Source: an uncultured Clostridia bacterium (lineage in GTDB: Bacteria; Bacillota; Clostridia; Oscillospirales; JAAYOS01). Taken from it: a stretch of DNA of 49,833 bases. Each line of letters starts with the position of its first letter. Position 1 is the stretch's first letter. The notes beneath the pieces are model-generated. The model did no database searches. It saw nothing but the letters and a program-made list of their open reading frames with translations, and had not been told where the DNA came from. A program made the position numbers and the translations under genes. Shown piece after piece: positions 1 to 7,431 of the stretch. The stretch lies in contig CANQDU010000004.1 in NCBI GenBank assembly GCA_947593925.1, positions 1 to 49,833 of the forward strand. The letters run 5' to 3'.

Positions 1-34
1 ATTCCATTATAGAAGCTTTCCCCTCATGAGTCAC
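1..34 (-). CDS. Possible 5' end of a gene running off the window (partial)
   Basis: Reading leftward, a GTG at 34-32 opens a frame that stays open to the window edge. A purine-rich ribosome-binding stretch lies just upstream, and the frame starts 21 bases after the stop of the neighbouring nuclease gene on the same strand. Only about 11 codons are visible, so no function can be given. It could be one more member of the defence operon. Confidence 0.3.
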   Translation of the reverse strand, partial: MTHEGKASIME

Positions 35-55
35 CCCCTTTTCTTCCTGTTGCAC

Positions 56-1027
56 TTATATTGTAAATCGACAATTTCCAATTCTAGCCTCTTGTCCTTT
101 AGCCAGAGCTAAGAGCATCTTCGTTTCAAGAATTTGTTCATGCAACGACCCTTGAAACGAATAATTGATTGTCCATTTTTGCTCATTAAGAAGGATGGTA
201 ATATCATTACCGACTTTGAGCTGTTTTTCTTTTCCGTTTTGTCGTATTTCTTCAATTTTATCGAACAAAATCTCTCCATCTACTATAACCGGGGTCTTTT
301 TCTGAATAACGACCTTTTCAGCTCGAACTCTATCAACCACAAAGGACGCCTCAATATTTTGTGGTTTTGCGTATACATATAGAGGGCGGGCAAGCATTTC
401 AGAAAACATTTCATCCTCAGTTTTTATTCCAAAACAAGGAACAGATAGTTCCAGTTTTTCCACCTCAATTTTCGAGTTTTCAAGATCTACTAGAGACCGA
501 ACATTGGGCAGAAGTTGCGCTCTCTTGTTTTTATTGATTATAAAATCTGACACAACGCGAACTATCCCATCCCTATATTTGTAGGGAAACTCATCCAAAG
601 TGATTTGTTTTGTCTTTTGACCTTTCGCTTGATCCAATAGCCTTTTTAGGTCAAATGGGAGTAATGACGCATAATAAATTTTAAATGTGTCAAAGTCTTT
701 GAGCTGAATCAAAAAGAACATTACTCCATTGTCGTTTAAATAATTCTGCAAGTCTCTAACATCGGCTTGAAATACTGCCTTTTTCTTTTCAAGCCTTGTT
801 ACCATCGTTCCTTTTACTTGCACAGGTATTTTCCCTGATATGTTGCCTTTACTTAAATCATCTCTTGATTTATATAAGAGAATTTCTCCATCCCAAGAGG
901 GTACTGTATTTGCTGTTGGAATATGCGGAATAATCATTCCCGTGCTAAGCAATGCTTCTTGCAACTTGCCCACGGCGCTCATTTCAATGATAGTAGTATC
1001 GATTTTTTCGCTCATTGTTGGATACAC
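56..1027 (-). CDS. DUF4365-like PD-(D/E)XK nuclease-family protein, last visible gene of the dnd operon
   Basis: This 323-residue protein has an N-terminal half resembling DUF4365, a family of predicted restriction-endonuclease-fold proteins. WDGE (residues 45-48) and QVKG (70-73) fit the D...(D/E)xK metal site. The C-terminal half has no motif I recognise. The start is a GTG at 1027 with AGAAGG 7 bases upstream; an in-frame ATG at 1015 is possible. It follows dndE by 57 bases on the same strand and is probably co-transcribed with dndBCDE. DUF4365 proteins are common in defence islands. A nuclease role linked to phosphorothioation is inferred from position only. Confidence 0.6.
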   Translation of the reverse strand: MYPTMSEKIDTTIIEMSAVGKLQEALLSTGMIIPHIPTANTVPSWDGEILLYKSRDDLSKGNISGKIPVQVKGTMVTRLEKKKAVFQADVRDLQNYLNDNGVMFFLIQLKDFDTFKIYYASLLPFDLKRLLDQAKGQKTKQITLDEFPYKYRDGIVRVVSDFIINKNKRAQLLPNVRSLVDLENSKIEVEKLELSVPCFGIKTEDEMFSEMLARPLYVYAKPQNIEASFVVDRVRAEKVVIQKKTPVIVDGEILFDKIEEIRQNGKEKQLKVGNDITILLNEQKWTINYSFQGSLHEQILETKMLLALAKGQEARIGNCRFTI

Positions 1028-1084
1028 ACCCCTACCTTCTGTTGATATATATTTAGATAATGCTCGGCTAATATAAGAACTTGC

Positions 1085-1462
1085 CTATAACCCAGTCTTA
1101 GAGTCTAGGAGTGCAAGCAAAAAGTCTCCATTGTACTTAAACTCACTGTAAATCAGCTTCGCCCCGCGATCTAGATGTGCCTTGAGATACTTCTGGAAGT
1201 AGTCATCATCGCTTATGTGCTTCCCCTCAAACATCTCAATGAGCCCTTTGTAAAGATCATCCCATTCGCCCGTGATTGTCTGCCGGTTGAGCTCTACCCC
1301 AAAGCTGTCTGTATTGAAATCATTTGCAGTTAGTGGCTCTCCGCTCTTAACAGACATAGAGATAGAAAGTTTAGAAAGGATAAACGGCGGGTAGTTTGTA
1401 CTGGCCGCAATCTCTTCAAAAATATTCATTGTTTTCTTAGAAGTCCTAATCTTGAATACCAT
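1085..1462 (-). CDS. dndE: DndE, DNA phosphorothioation protein
   Basis: This 125-residue protein has the length and sequence character of DndE (N-terminal VFKIRTSKK, then a helical body with a KSGEPL segment). DndE is a small component of the complex that swaps a non-bridging phosphate oxygen for sulfur in DNA and is reported to bind nicked DNA. The ATG lies 2 bases after the dndD stop, so the two genes are translationally linked. The order dndB-C-D-E is the classical one, which supports the call. No catalytic motif is expected in this family. Confidence 0.85.
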   Translation of the reverse strand: MVFKIRTSKKTMNIFEEIAASTNYPPFILSKLSISMSVKSGEPLTANDFNTDSFGVELNRQTITGEWDDLYKGLIEMFEGKHISDDDYFQKYLKAHLDRGAKLIYSEFKYNGDFLLALLDSKTGL

Positions 1463-1464
1463 AT

Positions 1465-3552
1465 CTATACCTCAAAATAAGCATCTGTCAGCACCTTTGT
1501 CTTTTGGTGGCCGCTGTTCTCAAGCATATAAGTGGCTGCAATGTGATCTTTCATAATGGCAACGTGATCTGAGTCTATTTCCTCGTTGGTGGAGAGAATG
1601 AACACTTGCCCCTTGAGTCCGCAGAAAAAGTGAAGTGAGATGTTTCTGCGATGCTCTGTGTCGATCCGCGCAAAAGGTGTATCAATCACAAATGGAATCT
1701 CGTAATTGCAGAGCTGAACGAGGGAATGGTAAAGCGCCATAATGAAAATCTGTTTTTCGCCGTTGGATAGGGAAGTTTTATCAATCTCAACCGGCAGCAT
1801 TATTGGGTCCTCCCGTCGCGCCTTGCAGTATGCAATAATCTCTGAAATCTTATCTGTTTGGGCAAGATGTTGTAACTCTCGCATACTAGCTTCTCCAATC
1901 ACTTCAAGCACCTGGTCCACAGGAGCTGCCATTATAGACTTCGCTAGTTTTGCTGAATCAAACACCTCTGTCCTATAAATATGAATGTTGAAATCGTCAT
2001 CAATATGGATATCGTCAATGAAGTGTGTCTTTCGCATCAACTTGCGAATCTCTGTTCTAAAGCAGTCCTCTACTTTTTCGATTTGCCTTCGATAAAGGAC
2101 ATCTTTGAGCTTGTCCAGCATCACAATCGCCCTAGCAGAGATGTCGCTGATAGACGCCTTTTTCAAATCTATCACCAGCCTTGCTTGTGCTTGCGCTAGC
2201 TGGGCATCACACTGCTTTACAGCTTCGGCCTGAGCATTTGTCGCCTGCTCTAAAACCACTCGATTAGTCAAAAGCCGACTTTTCTTTTCAAATAGTTCTG
2301 CTCTCCGGCGCATGTACTCTTGCACAGTAACCACATTGCTAGTCTCTAGCTCTTTCCTGGTCCGTCCAGACAATGCAATTGAGTCCTTGATTGCCCGCTT
2401 ACACTTTGCAACTTTCTCCACATCAAAGTCTAGGATTTGCTTTACTTGGGCGAGGAGTGAGGCACTCTGTTCAAAAGACAGGTCGAGAATTTGCTCTGCC
2501 TCGTTTCCAAACAGAATGAACGCCTGCTGCTTGATACCCGTAATATCTGCTTCAATCAACTTGGCGACATCAGGGGTGCCCAGAACTTCGCAAAAATTAC
2601 GATATTTCAGACTATTATTCTCACGTTCAATTTGGCTTTTTAGCTTTTGCACCTGGTCTCGAATCATTAAAAAAGGAATTAAATCGTTTGCCCATTTTCG
2701 GAGCAGGATGTTCCAGTTGTCCCGTTTCTTTTCTTCTTCCTTGAGAATCGTCAGCTTCTTGTTCCATTCATCTTCAGTGATGCCGCCCTTCTGGGTATAG
2801 TCTTTTTCTAAAATGGTAATATCTGCCTCACAAGTTCCAATATCATCGATACATACATTCAGCCGATTCGTCAAATCCTGGAGAGCATGTCGAGCTGCAT
2901 CGGCGGCATCCTTAGCCGCCAAATACTCATCCAAAACAACCGATGTTTTTTGTTCACTGCCCTTTACCCGTTTGAAATTTCGCCGCATAATATCAAACGT
3001 ATCATAACCACAAAGGGTCAGGAACGCCTCTTTAATCCTCTCGTTGCTTCCTTCGTTCAAAAAAAAGTCTGATATTTTCTCCCCATCGAAAAAATACAGA
3101 TTAAAAAGCTCCGGGGTGATTAAGGACAACATATACTTTTCAAAGTCTGCCACTTCGTTCTCGGAGAGCGTCCTATCATTTTTCTCTACTCTATAAAATT
3201 CGGCTAGAGAGTCAGACAGTACCCAGGAACGATGCAACCGATAGATGTCCACTCCCCTACCATTGCTGAGTTGGATCTCCATCTGGACATATGCATCCGT
3301 GGGACGGGTCATTTTTGCATTGTTGTTGATAAGTTTTGTGATGGCCCTCTTATAATACGAATTTGGGCTCTTGTAACCCATGCTGATGTATCCATAGAGG
3401 CAAACTCGCATTGCTGTAAAAAGCGTAGTTTTTCCTGCACCGTTTTTCCCGCCGACTAGGATAATACTCCGCTTATTTGTTACACAGGTATTAAAGTGTG
3501 CTTCTCCCTCATAGGAGCCGAAATTGTATAATTCTATGCTGTTAATCTTCAT
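1465..3552 (-). CDS. dndD: DndD, SMC/Rad50-like ATPase of the Dnd phosphorothioation system
   Basis: This 695-residue protein has a Walker A GGKNGAGKT at residues 34-42, a central coiled-coil-rich region, an ABC-type signature LSNGEKQ and a Walker B region VIDTPFARID near the C-terminus. That is the Rad50/SMC layout of DndD. A YFFDGE motif follows the first nucleotide-binding segment. DndD is thought to supply ATP-driven DNA nicking or opening during sulfur insertion. Its start overlaps the end of dndC by 11 bases and dndE follows after 2 bases. A shorter but clearly similar ATPase is encoded at 7422-9380, so the region holds two related ATPases. Confidence 0.9.
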   Translation of the reverse strand: MKINSIELYNFGSYEGEAHFNTCVTNKRSIILVGGKNGAGKTTLFTAMRVCLYGYISMGYKSPNSYYKRAITKLINNNAKMTRPTDAYVQMEIQLSNGRGVDIYRLHRSWVLSDSLAEFYRVEKNDRTLSENEVADFEKYMLSLITPELFNLYFFDGEKISDFFLNEGSNERIKEAFLTLCGYDTFDIMRRNFKRVKGSEQKTSVVLDEYLAAKDAADAARHALQDLTNRLNVCIDDIGTCEADITILEKDYTQKGGITEDEWNKKLTILKEEEKKRDNWNILLRKWANDLIPFLMIRDQVQKLKSQIERENNSLKYRNFCEVLGTPDVAKLIEADITGIKQQAFILFGNEAEQILDLSFEQSASLLAQVKQILDFDVEKVAKCKRAIKDSIALSGRTRKELETSNVVTVQEYMRRRAELFEKKSRLLTNRVVLEQATNAQAEAVKQCDAQLAQAQARLVIDLKKASISDISARAIVMLDKLKDVLYRRQIEKVEDCFRTEIRKLMRKTHFIDDIHIDDDFNIHIYRTEVFDSAKLAKSIMAAPVDQVLEVIGEASMRELQHLAQTDKISEIIAYCKARREDPIMLPVEIDKTSLSNGEKQIFIMALYHSLVQLCNYEIPFVIDTPFARIDTEHRRNISLHFFCGLKGQVFILSTNEEIDSDHVAIMKDHIAATYMLENSGHQKTKVLTDAYFEV

Positions 3553-4915
3553 TTTGCAGTCCCTTCTCGATGCTCTCGAAGTGAAGCCAGCCCTGGTTGA
3601 TTACACGGTCAAAAGCTTTAGGAATCATAGAAGCGTTAGTATAATTCTTGTTTGCCTCAATCTCAATAATCAACTTTGCTATCAACTCAAATTCTACGCC
3701 ATTTTCTTCACAGAGCCGCCGAATCTCAGCAATGATATCATCCGGGAACACAGGAAGTTTATATTCATCCCACGGAAGTTGTTTTCCCTTAACTGAAGAA
3801 TATATCTCGACTAAAGACCGCCGGGATAAATCGCCCTCATTATCCCATAATAGGTCAATCTGTTTCAGCTCATCCATCGTAATCAAGGAGAAGCCCGTTT
3901 CTTCCTCCAACTTCAGAAGCCGTCTTAACATCTCCTTACGTGTTTCCATTGTGAATGGTCCCTGTCCAATCGTTCCATCTTGTTTCCGGTACACACTACC
4001 GTTTCGCCGCTTATACTCTCGCGCATTTGGGTCAGAGCGAAGGTTCATCAGCCAGTTTCTAAAATTACGAAGTGGTACCAACCAAGTTTCGCCCCTGTCG
4101 ATAAAGGCTTGGAGGGATTTATCTTCTTTCACCATTGTGCAGATCCAACACCCAAAGCGAGAATTGCCCGTCACTGGTATTTTTTCTTTATCTATCTCTC
4201 CGATTACACTCTGCTCTTCACCCAAGTTTTCTCCCTGATACAGTGAGTAAAGGTATTTGTTATCCGATCCCCAAGGAGACAGGCCATCACCCTTCAGCAA
4301 GAATTTCCAGACCTTCTCATTTGGAATCTCGGTCAACGGATTGTAGACGTAGGCGTTTTTGATGTCATTGTGAGGAACCAAGAGTTTTCCCTCGATTTCA
4401 CGTGCACGGATATTGTTAGCCCTATAGGTGCTTTCCGCCTTGCGGACACCTAGTAGTAGTATTACCTCGCCATTGTTCCTGATGGTCTCATAGGTATAGG
4501 CATTCATTGGATGAATTTTCAGCCGATCCGTACACCACCGGAACCCTGGAGGTTCCGGTGTGGGATACCCTAGTCCGATTACCTTGCACCAAAAGGTATC
4601 TTCCACCTTTGGATAGATTATATCGGATTGGATTCGTAGTTCCTTGCCGTTTTTGCCGATTAGATTGGAGATTCTGTGCATATATTCCCGAACAATCGGG
4701 TTTTCTACCATTGTGTCGGATGTTACGATATACACGGTCTTTGTTCTCTTGTCTGGGGAGAGCCGTTGAAGCATCTCCACCACAAGACAGCAGAGGAGAG
4801 TCGAGTCCTTACCTCCGCTAAAGCCAATCATCCACGGGCGCTGATCATGCTGATATACGAGCGACATTTCTTGTATGATATTTTCAAAGACCTCAAATTC
4901 ACCTGTGTATCCCAT
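3542..4915 (-). CDS. dndC: DndC, PAPS-reductase-like sulfurtransferase of DNA phosphorothioation
   Basis: This 457-residue member of the adenine-nucleotide alpha-hydrolase superfamily has a PP-loop SGGKDS at residues 33-38, a cysteine in the downstream CTDRLK segment and a CxxC pair in RFGCWICT. These are the residues expected for nucleotide binding and the iron-sulfur cluster in DndC. DndC activates the DNA backbone and passes on sulfur mobilised by a cysteine desulfurase. The start lies 2 bases after the dndB stop and the end overlaps dndD. No desulfurase gene (dndA) is visible in the window, so sulfur presumably comes from a chromosomal IscS-type enzyme. Confidence 0.92.
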   Translation of the reverse strand: MGYTGEFEVFENIIQEMSLVYQHDQRPWMIGFSGGKDSTLLCCLVVEMLQRLSPDKRTKTVYIVTSDTMVENPIVREYMHRISNLIGKNGKELRIQSDIIYPKVEDTFWCKVIGLGYPTPEPPGFRWCTDRLKIHPMNAYTYETIRNNGEVILLLGVRKAESTYRANNIRAREIEGKLLVPHNDIKNAYVYNPLTEIPNEKVWKFLLKGDGLSPWGSDNKYLYSLYQGENLGEEQSVIGEIDKEKIPVTGNSRFGCWICTMVKEDKSLQAFIDRGETWLVPLRNFRNWLMNLRSDPNAREYKRRNGSVYRKQDGTIGQGPFTMETRKEMLRRLLKLEEETGFSLITMDELKQIDLLWDNEGDLSRRSLVEIYSSVKGKQLPWDEYKLPVFPDDIIAEIRRLCEENGVEFELIAKLIIEIEANKNYTNASMIPKAFDRVINQGWLHFESIEKGLQNED

Positions 4916-4917
4916 GT

Positions 4918-5982
4918 TTATCGCCTCTCTATCAGTTGCTTTTCTCTCTGCTGCTCTTCTTTACTAAGGGGCAGTCCAATCTGCCGCTTAATTGAAGCAC
5001 AGGTCAGCGCAATAGAATCCTCACTATTCAGCACCTTGCCGTTTTCGCGGATTGTCCGTCCTACCCATTCCTCGTTTGAACGTAGCCAATCAATTTCACG
5101 TAGGTGGATTAAGTAATCTTTCATCTTGAGGGAGCGATCATCGTAGAAGCACCGTCCCAACCGTCCAAATGCGTTGATTGTCACAGCCAGAGCTATGATA
5201 TAGTTTTCACGCAGAGCTTTTTTAGGGAGAGTTTTGTTCAATACTTCTTGCCATTCCACAATGTTATCAGACACCAGTCTCCAGAATGTCAACAAAAATT
5301 CCACGTCTTCGTTGGAGCAGGAATCTCCATGCAAGATCTTTTGATTCGCCTTATAGATCATATTGATTGTAAACACATTAGACGAGTTCTTGCCAAGGAT
5401 ATCTCGCTCTTTATCTGTGTATCTCTTGAAAAAAAGAATGTCATCGATGATATTCTTAGTGGCCACAGCAATCTGATCACGAGCGTCATAGAGAGTGGCT
5501 AAAGAGTTGGATGTCTTCACAGCATGTTTATTTAAATCAGTAAACATCTGCTGGCTACGCGCAAGGCCATTGTCGCTGTAGAACACGATAGAGATAGTCT
5601 CCTTGCCAAGCGAAGGATCCTCCTCCATGGCAGCTTCAATGGCAGCCTTTCTATGCTGACCATCATTAATCAGGAAAACGGCCTCCATGTCCACCTCAAA
5701 TAATCCCACATCAGTATCCATAAAAGGGGTGAATTTGAACTCACCGTCAATTGAAGCAGCCAACGCCGAAAACACATAGGAATCCCGATTATCAATGATA
5801 TATCGCTTAATTTCAGGGATTCTGGCCTCATTAATTCTCCGTTGCGCTCGGTACTCTGGAAGAATGAACTCAGTATCAGAGGGAAATAGCCGTGGTAAGA
5901 GTTTCAACGGCACCATAGATATGAAATACTCACGGCCTGCCTGGATTCCCCGTACTGCGGGAAAGTGATATGAGAAGTTCAT
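4918..5982 (-). CDS. dndB: DndB, DGQHR-domain protein of the dnd operon
   Basis: The 354-residue protein carries the family-defining DGQHR motif at residues 107-111 within FLINDGQHRKAA. DndB affects the frequency of phosphorothioation and has been reported as a transcriptional repressor of dnd operons in enterobacteria. I start it at the ATG at 5982 because AGGGGG lies 6 bases upstream; the frame stays open further upstream, but that would run into the promoter palindrome. It is first in its operon and dndC follows after 2 bases. The palindrome just upstream is an obvious candidate site for autoregulation. Confidence 0.88.
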   Translation of the reverse strand: MNFSYHFPAVRGIQAGREYFISMVPLKLLPRLFPSDTEFILPEYRAQRRINEARIPEIKRYIIDNRDSYVFSALAASIDGEFKFTPFMDTDVGLFEVDMEAVFLINDGQHRKAAIEAAMEEDPSLGKETISIVFYSDNGLARSQQMFTDLNKHAVKTSNSLATLYDARDQIAVATKNIIDDILFFKRYTDKERDILGKNSSNVFTINMIYKANQKILHGDSCSNEDVEFLLTFWRLVSDNIVEWQEVLNKTLPKKALRENYIIALAVTINAFGRLGRCFYDDRSLKMKDYLIHLREIDWLRSNEEWVGRTIRENGKVLNSEDSIALTCASIKRQIGLPLSKEEQQREKQLIERR

Positions 5983-5996
5983 ACTGTACCCCCTAA

Positions 5997-6055
5997 AAAG
6001 GCGTGATATACTTAAGAACATACTTAAGTATATCACGCCTTTACAACAACGTCAA
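5997..6055 (-). promoter_or_regulatory. dndB promoter overlapped by a perfect 20-bp-arm palindrome
   Basis: On the minus strand a -35 TTGACG (6055-6050) is followed after 17 bases by a -10 TATACT (6032-6027). The -10 and the predicted start lie inside a perfect inverted repeat with arms 5997-6016 and 6023-6042 and a 6-base spacer. The inner part of each arm ends in CTTAAG. The distal arm is followed on the transcribed strand by five T before the dndB ribosome-binding site, so the same structure could also act as a terminator for read-through from the upstream operon. Operator function is inferred from the overlap with the promoter. Confidence 0.8.
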
Positions 6056-6082
6056 GTTGCGAGAGCGCAATTGTCAAAAAAG

Positions 6083-6892
6083 TTACTGGTCTCCATAATA
6101 ATCCGAGTCAATTTTATATAGAGAAAAGGTACTAACGCTTTTCAGCCCTACTTCATATTTTACCAACAATGCAGCCAATGCGTCTCCATCAATTAACTTA
6201 ATTCTTTTTTGTTGTTGCTTTGACACAAAATCGCTTGCTTCCTTGGTAAAGGATGACGTAGTAATAAAAACGCCTTTTTGAATGTGTTGCATGGCTCCAA
6301 TAAACGCTTGGATTTCTTTACGACCAACTTTATTGTCTCTGGAATTCCGTTTTGCCTGGATATAAATTAGCCCTAAAGCTAGCCTATCCTCGCTAATAAT
6401 TCCATCAATTCCTCCATCGTGAGGTTTGCCTGTAACAATCCCAGAGGTTTCATCATAACCATAGCCCATTTTAAGAAGCAGATCAACAACAAGATGCTCA
6501 AAGAAATCTGGTGCATTATTAAATATCCTGTTAAAAATATCTTGCTTAAGTGAAGACAAATGATCTTTTATGGCGTTGTTAATCACTTCTTCCGGCAATT
6601 GTTCACCATGATTTTTTCGCGAGATTACTGTTGGTGGTTCTGCTTTCATTGATAGAAGCTTGAATTTTAATTTTTTGCCAGAAAATCCCGCTGTTTCAAA
6701 TACTTTAACAGGATATGCAGTAGGAAAATCTAATCCGAAGCATCTTCTCCTAATTTCACCATTTACAACAGCAGCCGGATTTGCCGCGCCGAATGAGTAT
6801 AGCTTTCGCTGCACAATTTCATTGTATATTTCTTGAGAAGTCATGCCGGGCGATCCATTAAGTACAACTTTGATTGCTTCTACAATTGTCAT
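6083..6892 (-). CDS. HARE-HTH plus Mrr-type restriction endonuclease
   Basis: This 269-residue protein has an N-terminal winged-helix domain (about residues 1-80) like the HARE-HTH or restriction-associated HTH domains, and a C-terminal Mrr_cat-type nuclease domain (about 125-250). DGGID (159-163) and QAK (179-181) form the D...QxK catalytic set of Mrr enzymes. Mrr-family proteins cut DNA according to its modification state, so a role in sensing phosphorothioated or unmodified DNA is plausible but inferred. The start at 6892 has AAGGAG 8 bases upstream; an in-frame start a few codons earlier is less likely. It is the last gene before the dndB promoter palindrome. Confidence 0.85.
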   Translation of the reverse strand: MTIVEAIKVVLNGSPGMTSQEIYNEIVQRKLYSFGAANPAAVVNGEIRRRCFGLDFPTAYPVKVFETAGFSGKKLKFKLLSMKAEPPTVISRKNHGEQLPEEVINNAIKDHLSSLKQDIFNRIFNNAPDFFEHLVVDLLLKMGYGYDETSGIVTGKPHDGGIDGIISEDRLALGLIYIQAKRNSRDNKVGRKEIQAFIGAMQHIQKGVFITTSSFTKEASDFVSKQQQKRIKLIDGDALAALLVKYEVGLKSVSTFSLYKIDSDYYGDQ

Positions 6893-6930
6893 TGTAATAT
6901 CTCCTTGCACAGTTTCATATACAAAACGCC

Positions 6931-7431
6931 TTAACTATCCTCGTCCAGTAACAAGTCATCAGGCAATGCATCGATATCCAAATTTCTGCCCTCCACAGTT
7001 TGCACTAGAAAGTTTTTGATGTTGTCCATCGTTTCTACGGTCGAATCTCCAATCAATTCAACTAGCTTTACAACCCCAAAGTTCGCAAATTGCGTCAAGA
7101 AGTCCATCTTCCTAAACTCTGTTTTTTCGCCAAAGGCCAAATCCAGCCGTTCCTCCTCAGAGAACTGCTCCGTGGTGGTTGACAGGATAGCAGCTTGGAA
7201 GATAAAGTCCAGTTTACCGTTGTCATTATTTTGAAGTACATTACGGGGGACACTTCTAATATCCTCTCCATTCTCCTCCGGCTTTTCTATCCTTCGGTCA
7301 TACATCACCCCAATCGTCAGAGCCAACATATATATGGAATAGTTGGTCCGAGTCTTAAAAATCGTAGCCAGAGTGTCAATCGCTCGGTTCCATGCAGTGC
7401 CTCTTAAGCTAACATCAGTTGTTAATTCCAT
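6931..7431 (-). CDS. Uncharacterised 166-residue protein in the Dnd-associated operon
   Basis: I do not recognise this family with certainty. The protein is soluble, mostly helical in appearance, has no membrane segment, and ends in an acidic tail. Its ATG lies inside the end of the upstream SMC-type ATPase gene (10-base overlap) with a GAGGAGG ribosome-binding site, which suggests the two products are made together and may form a complex. It could be the smallest member of a four-protein module (sigma-like protein, helicase, ATPase, this protein), but the sequence alone does not prove it. Confidence 0.6.
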   Translation of the reverse strand: MELTTDVSLRGTAWNRAIDTLATIFKTRTNYSIYMLALTIGVMYDRRIEKPEENGEDIRSVPRNVLQNNDNGKLDFIFQAAILSTTTEQFSEEERLDLAFGEKTEFRKMDFLTQFANFGVVKLVELIGDSTVETMDNIKNFLVQTVEGRNLDIDALPDDLLLDEDS

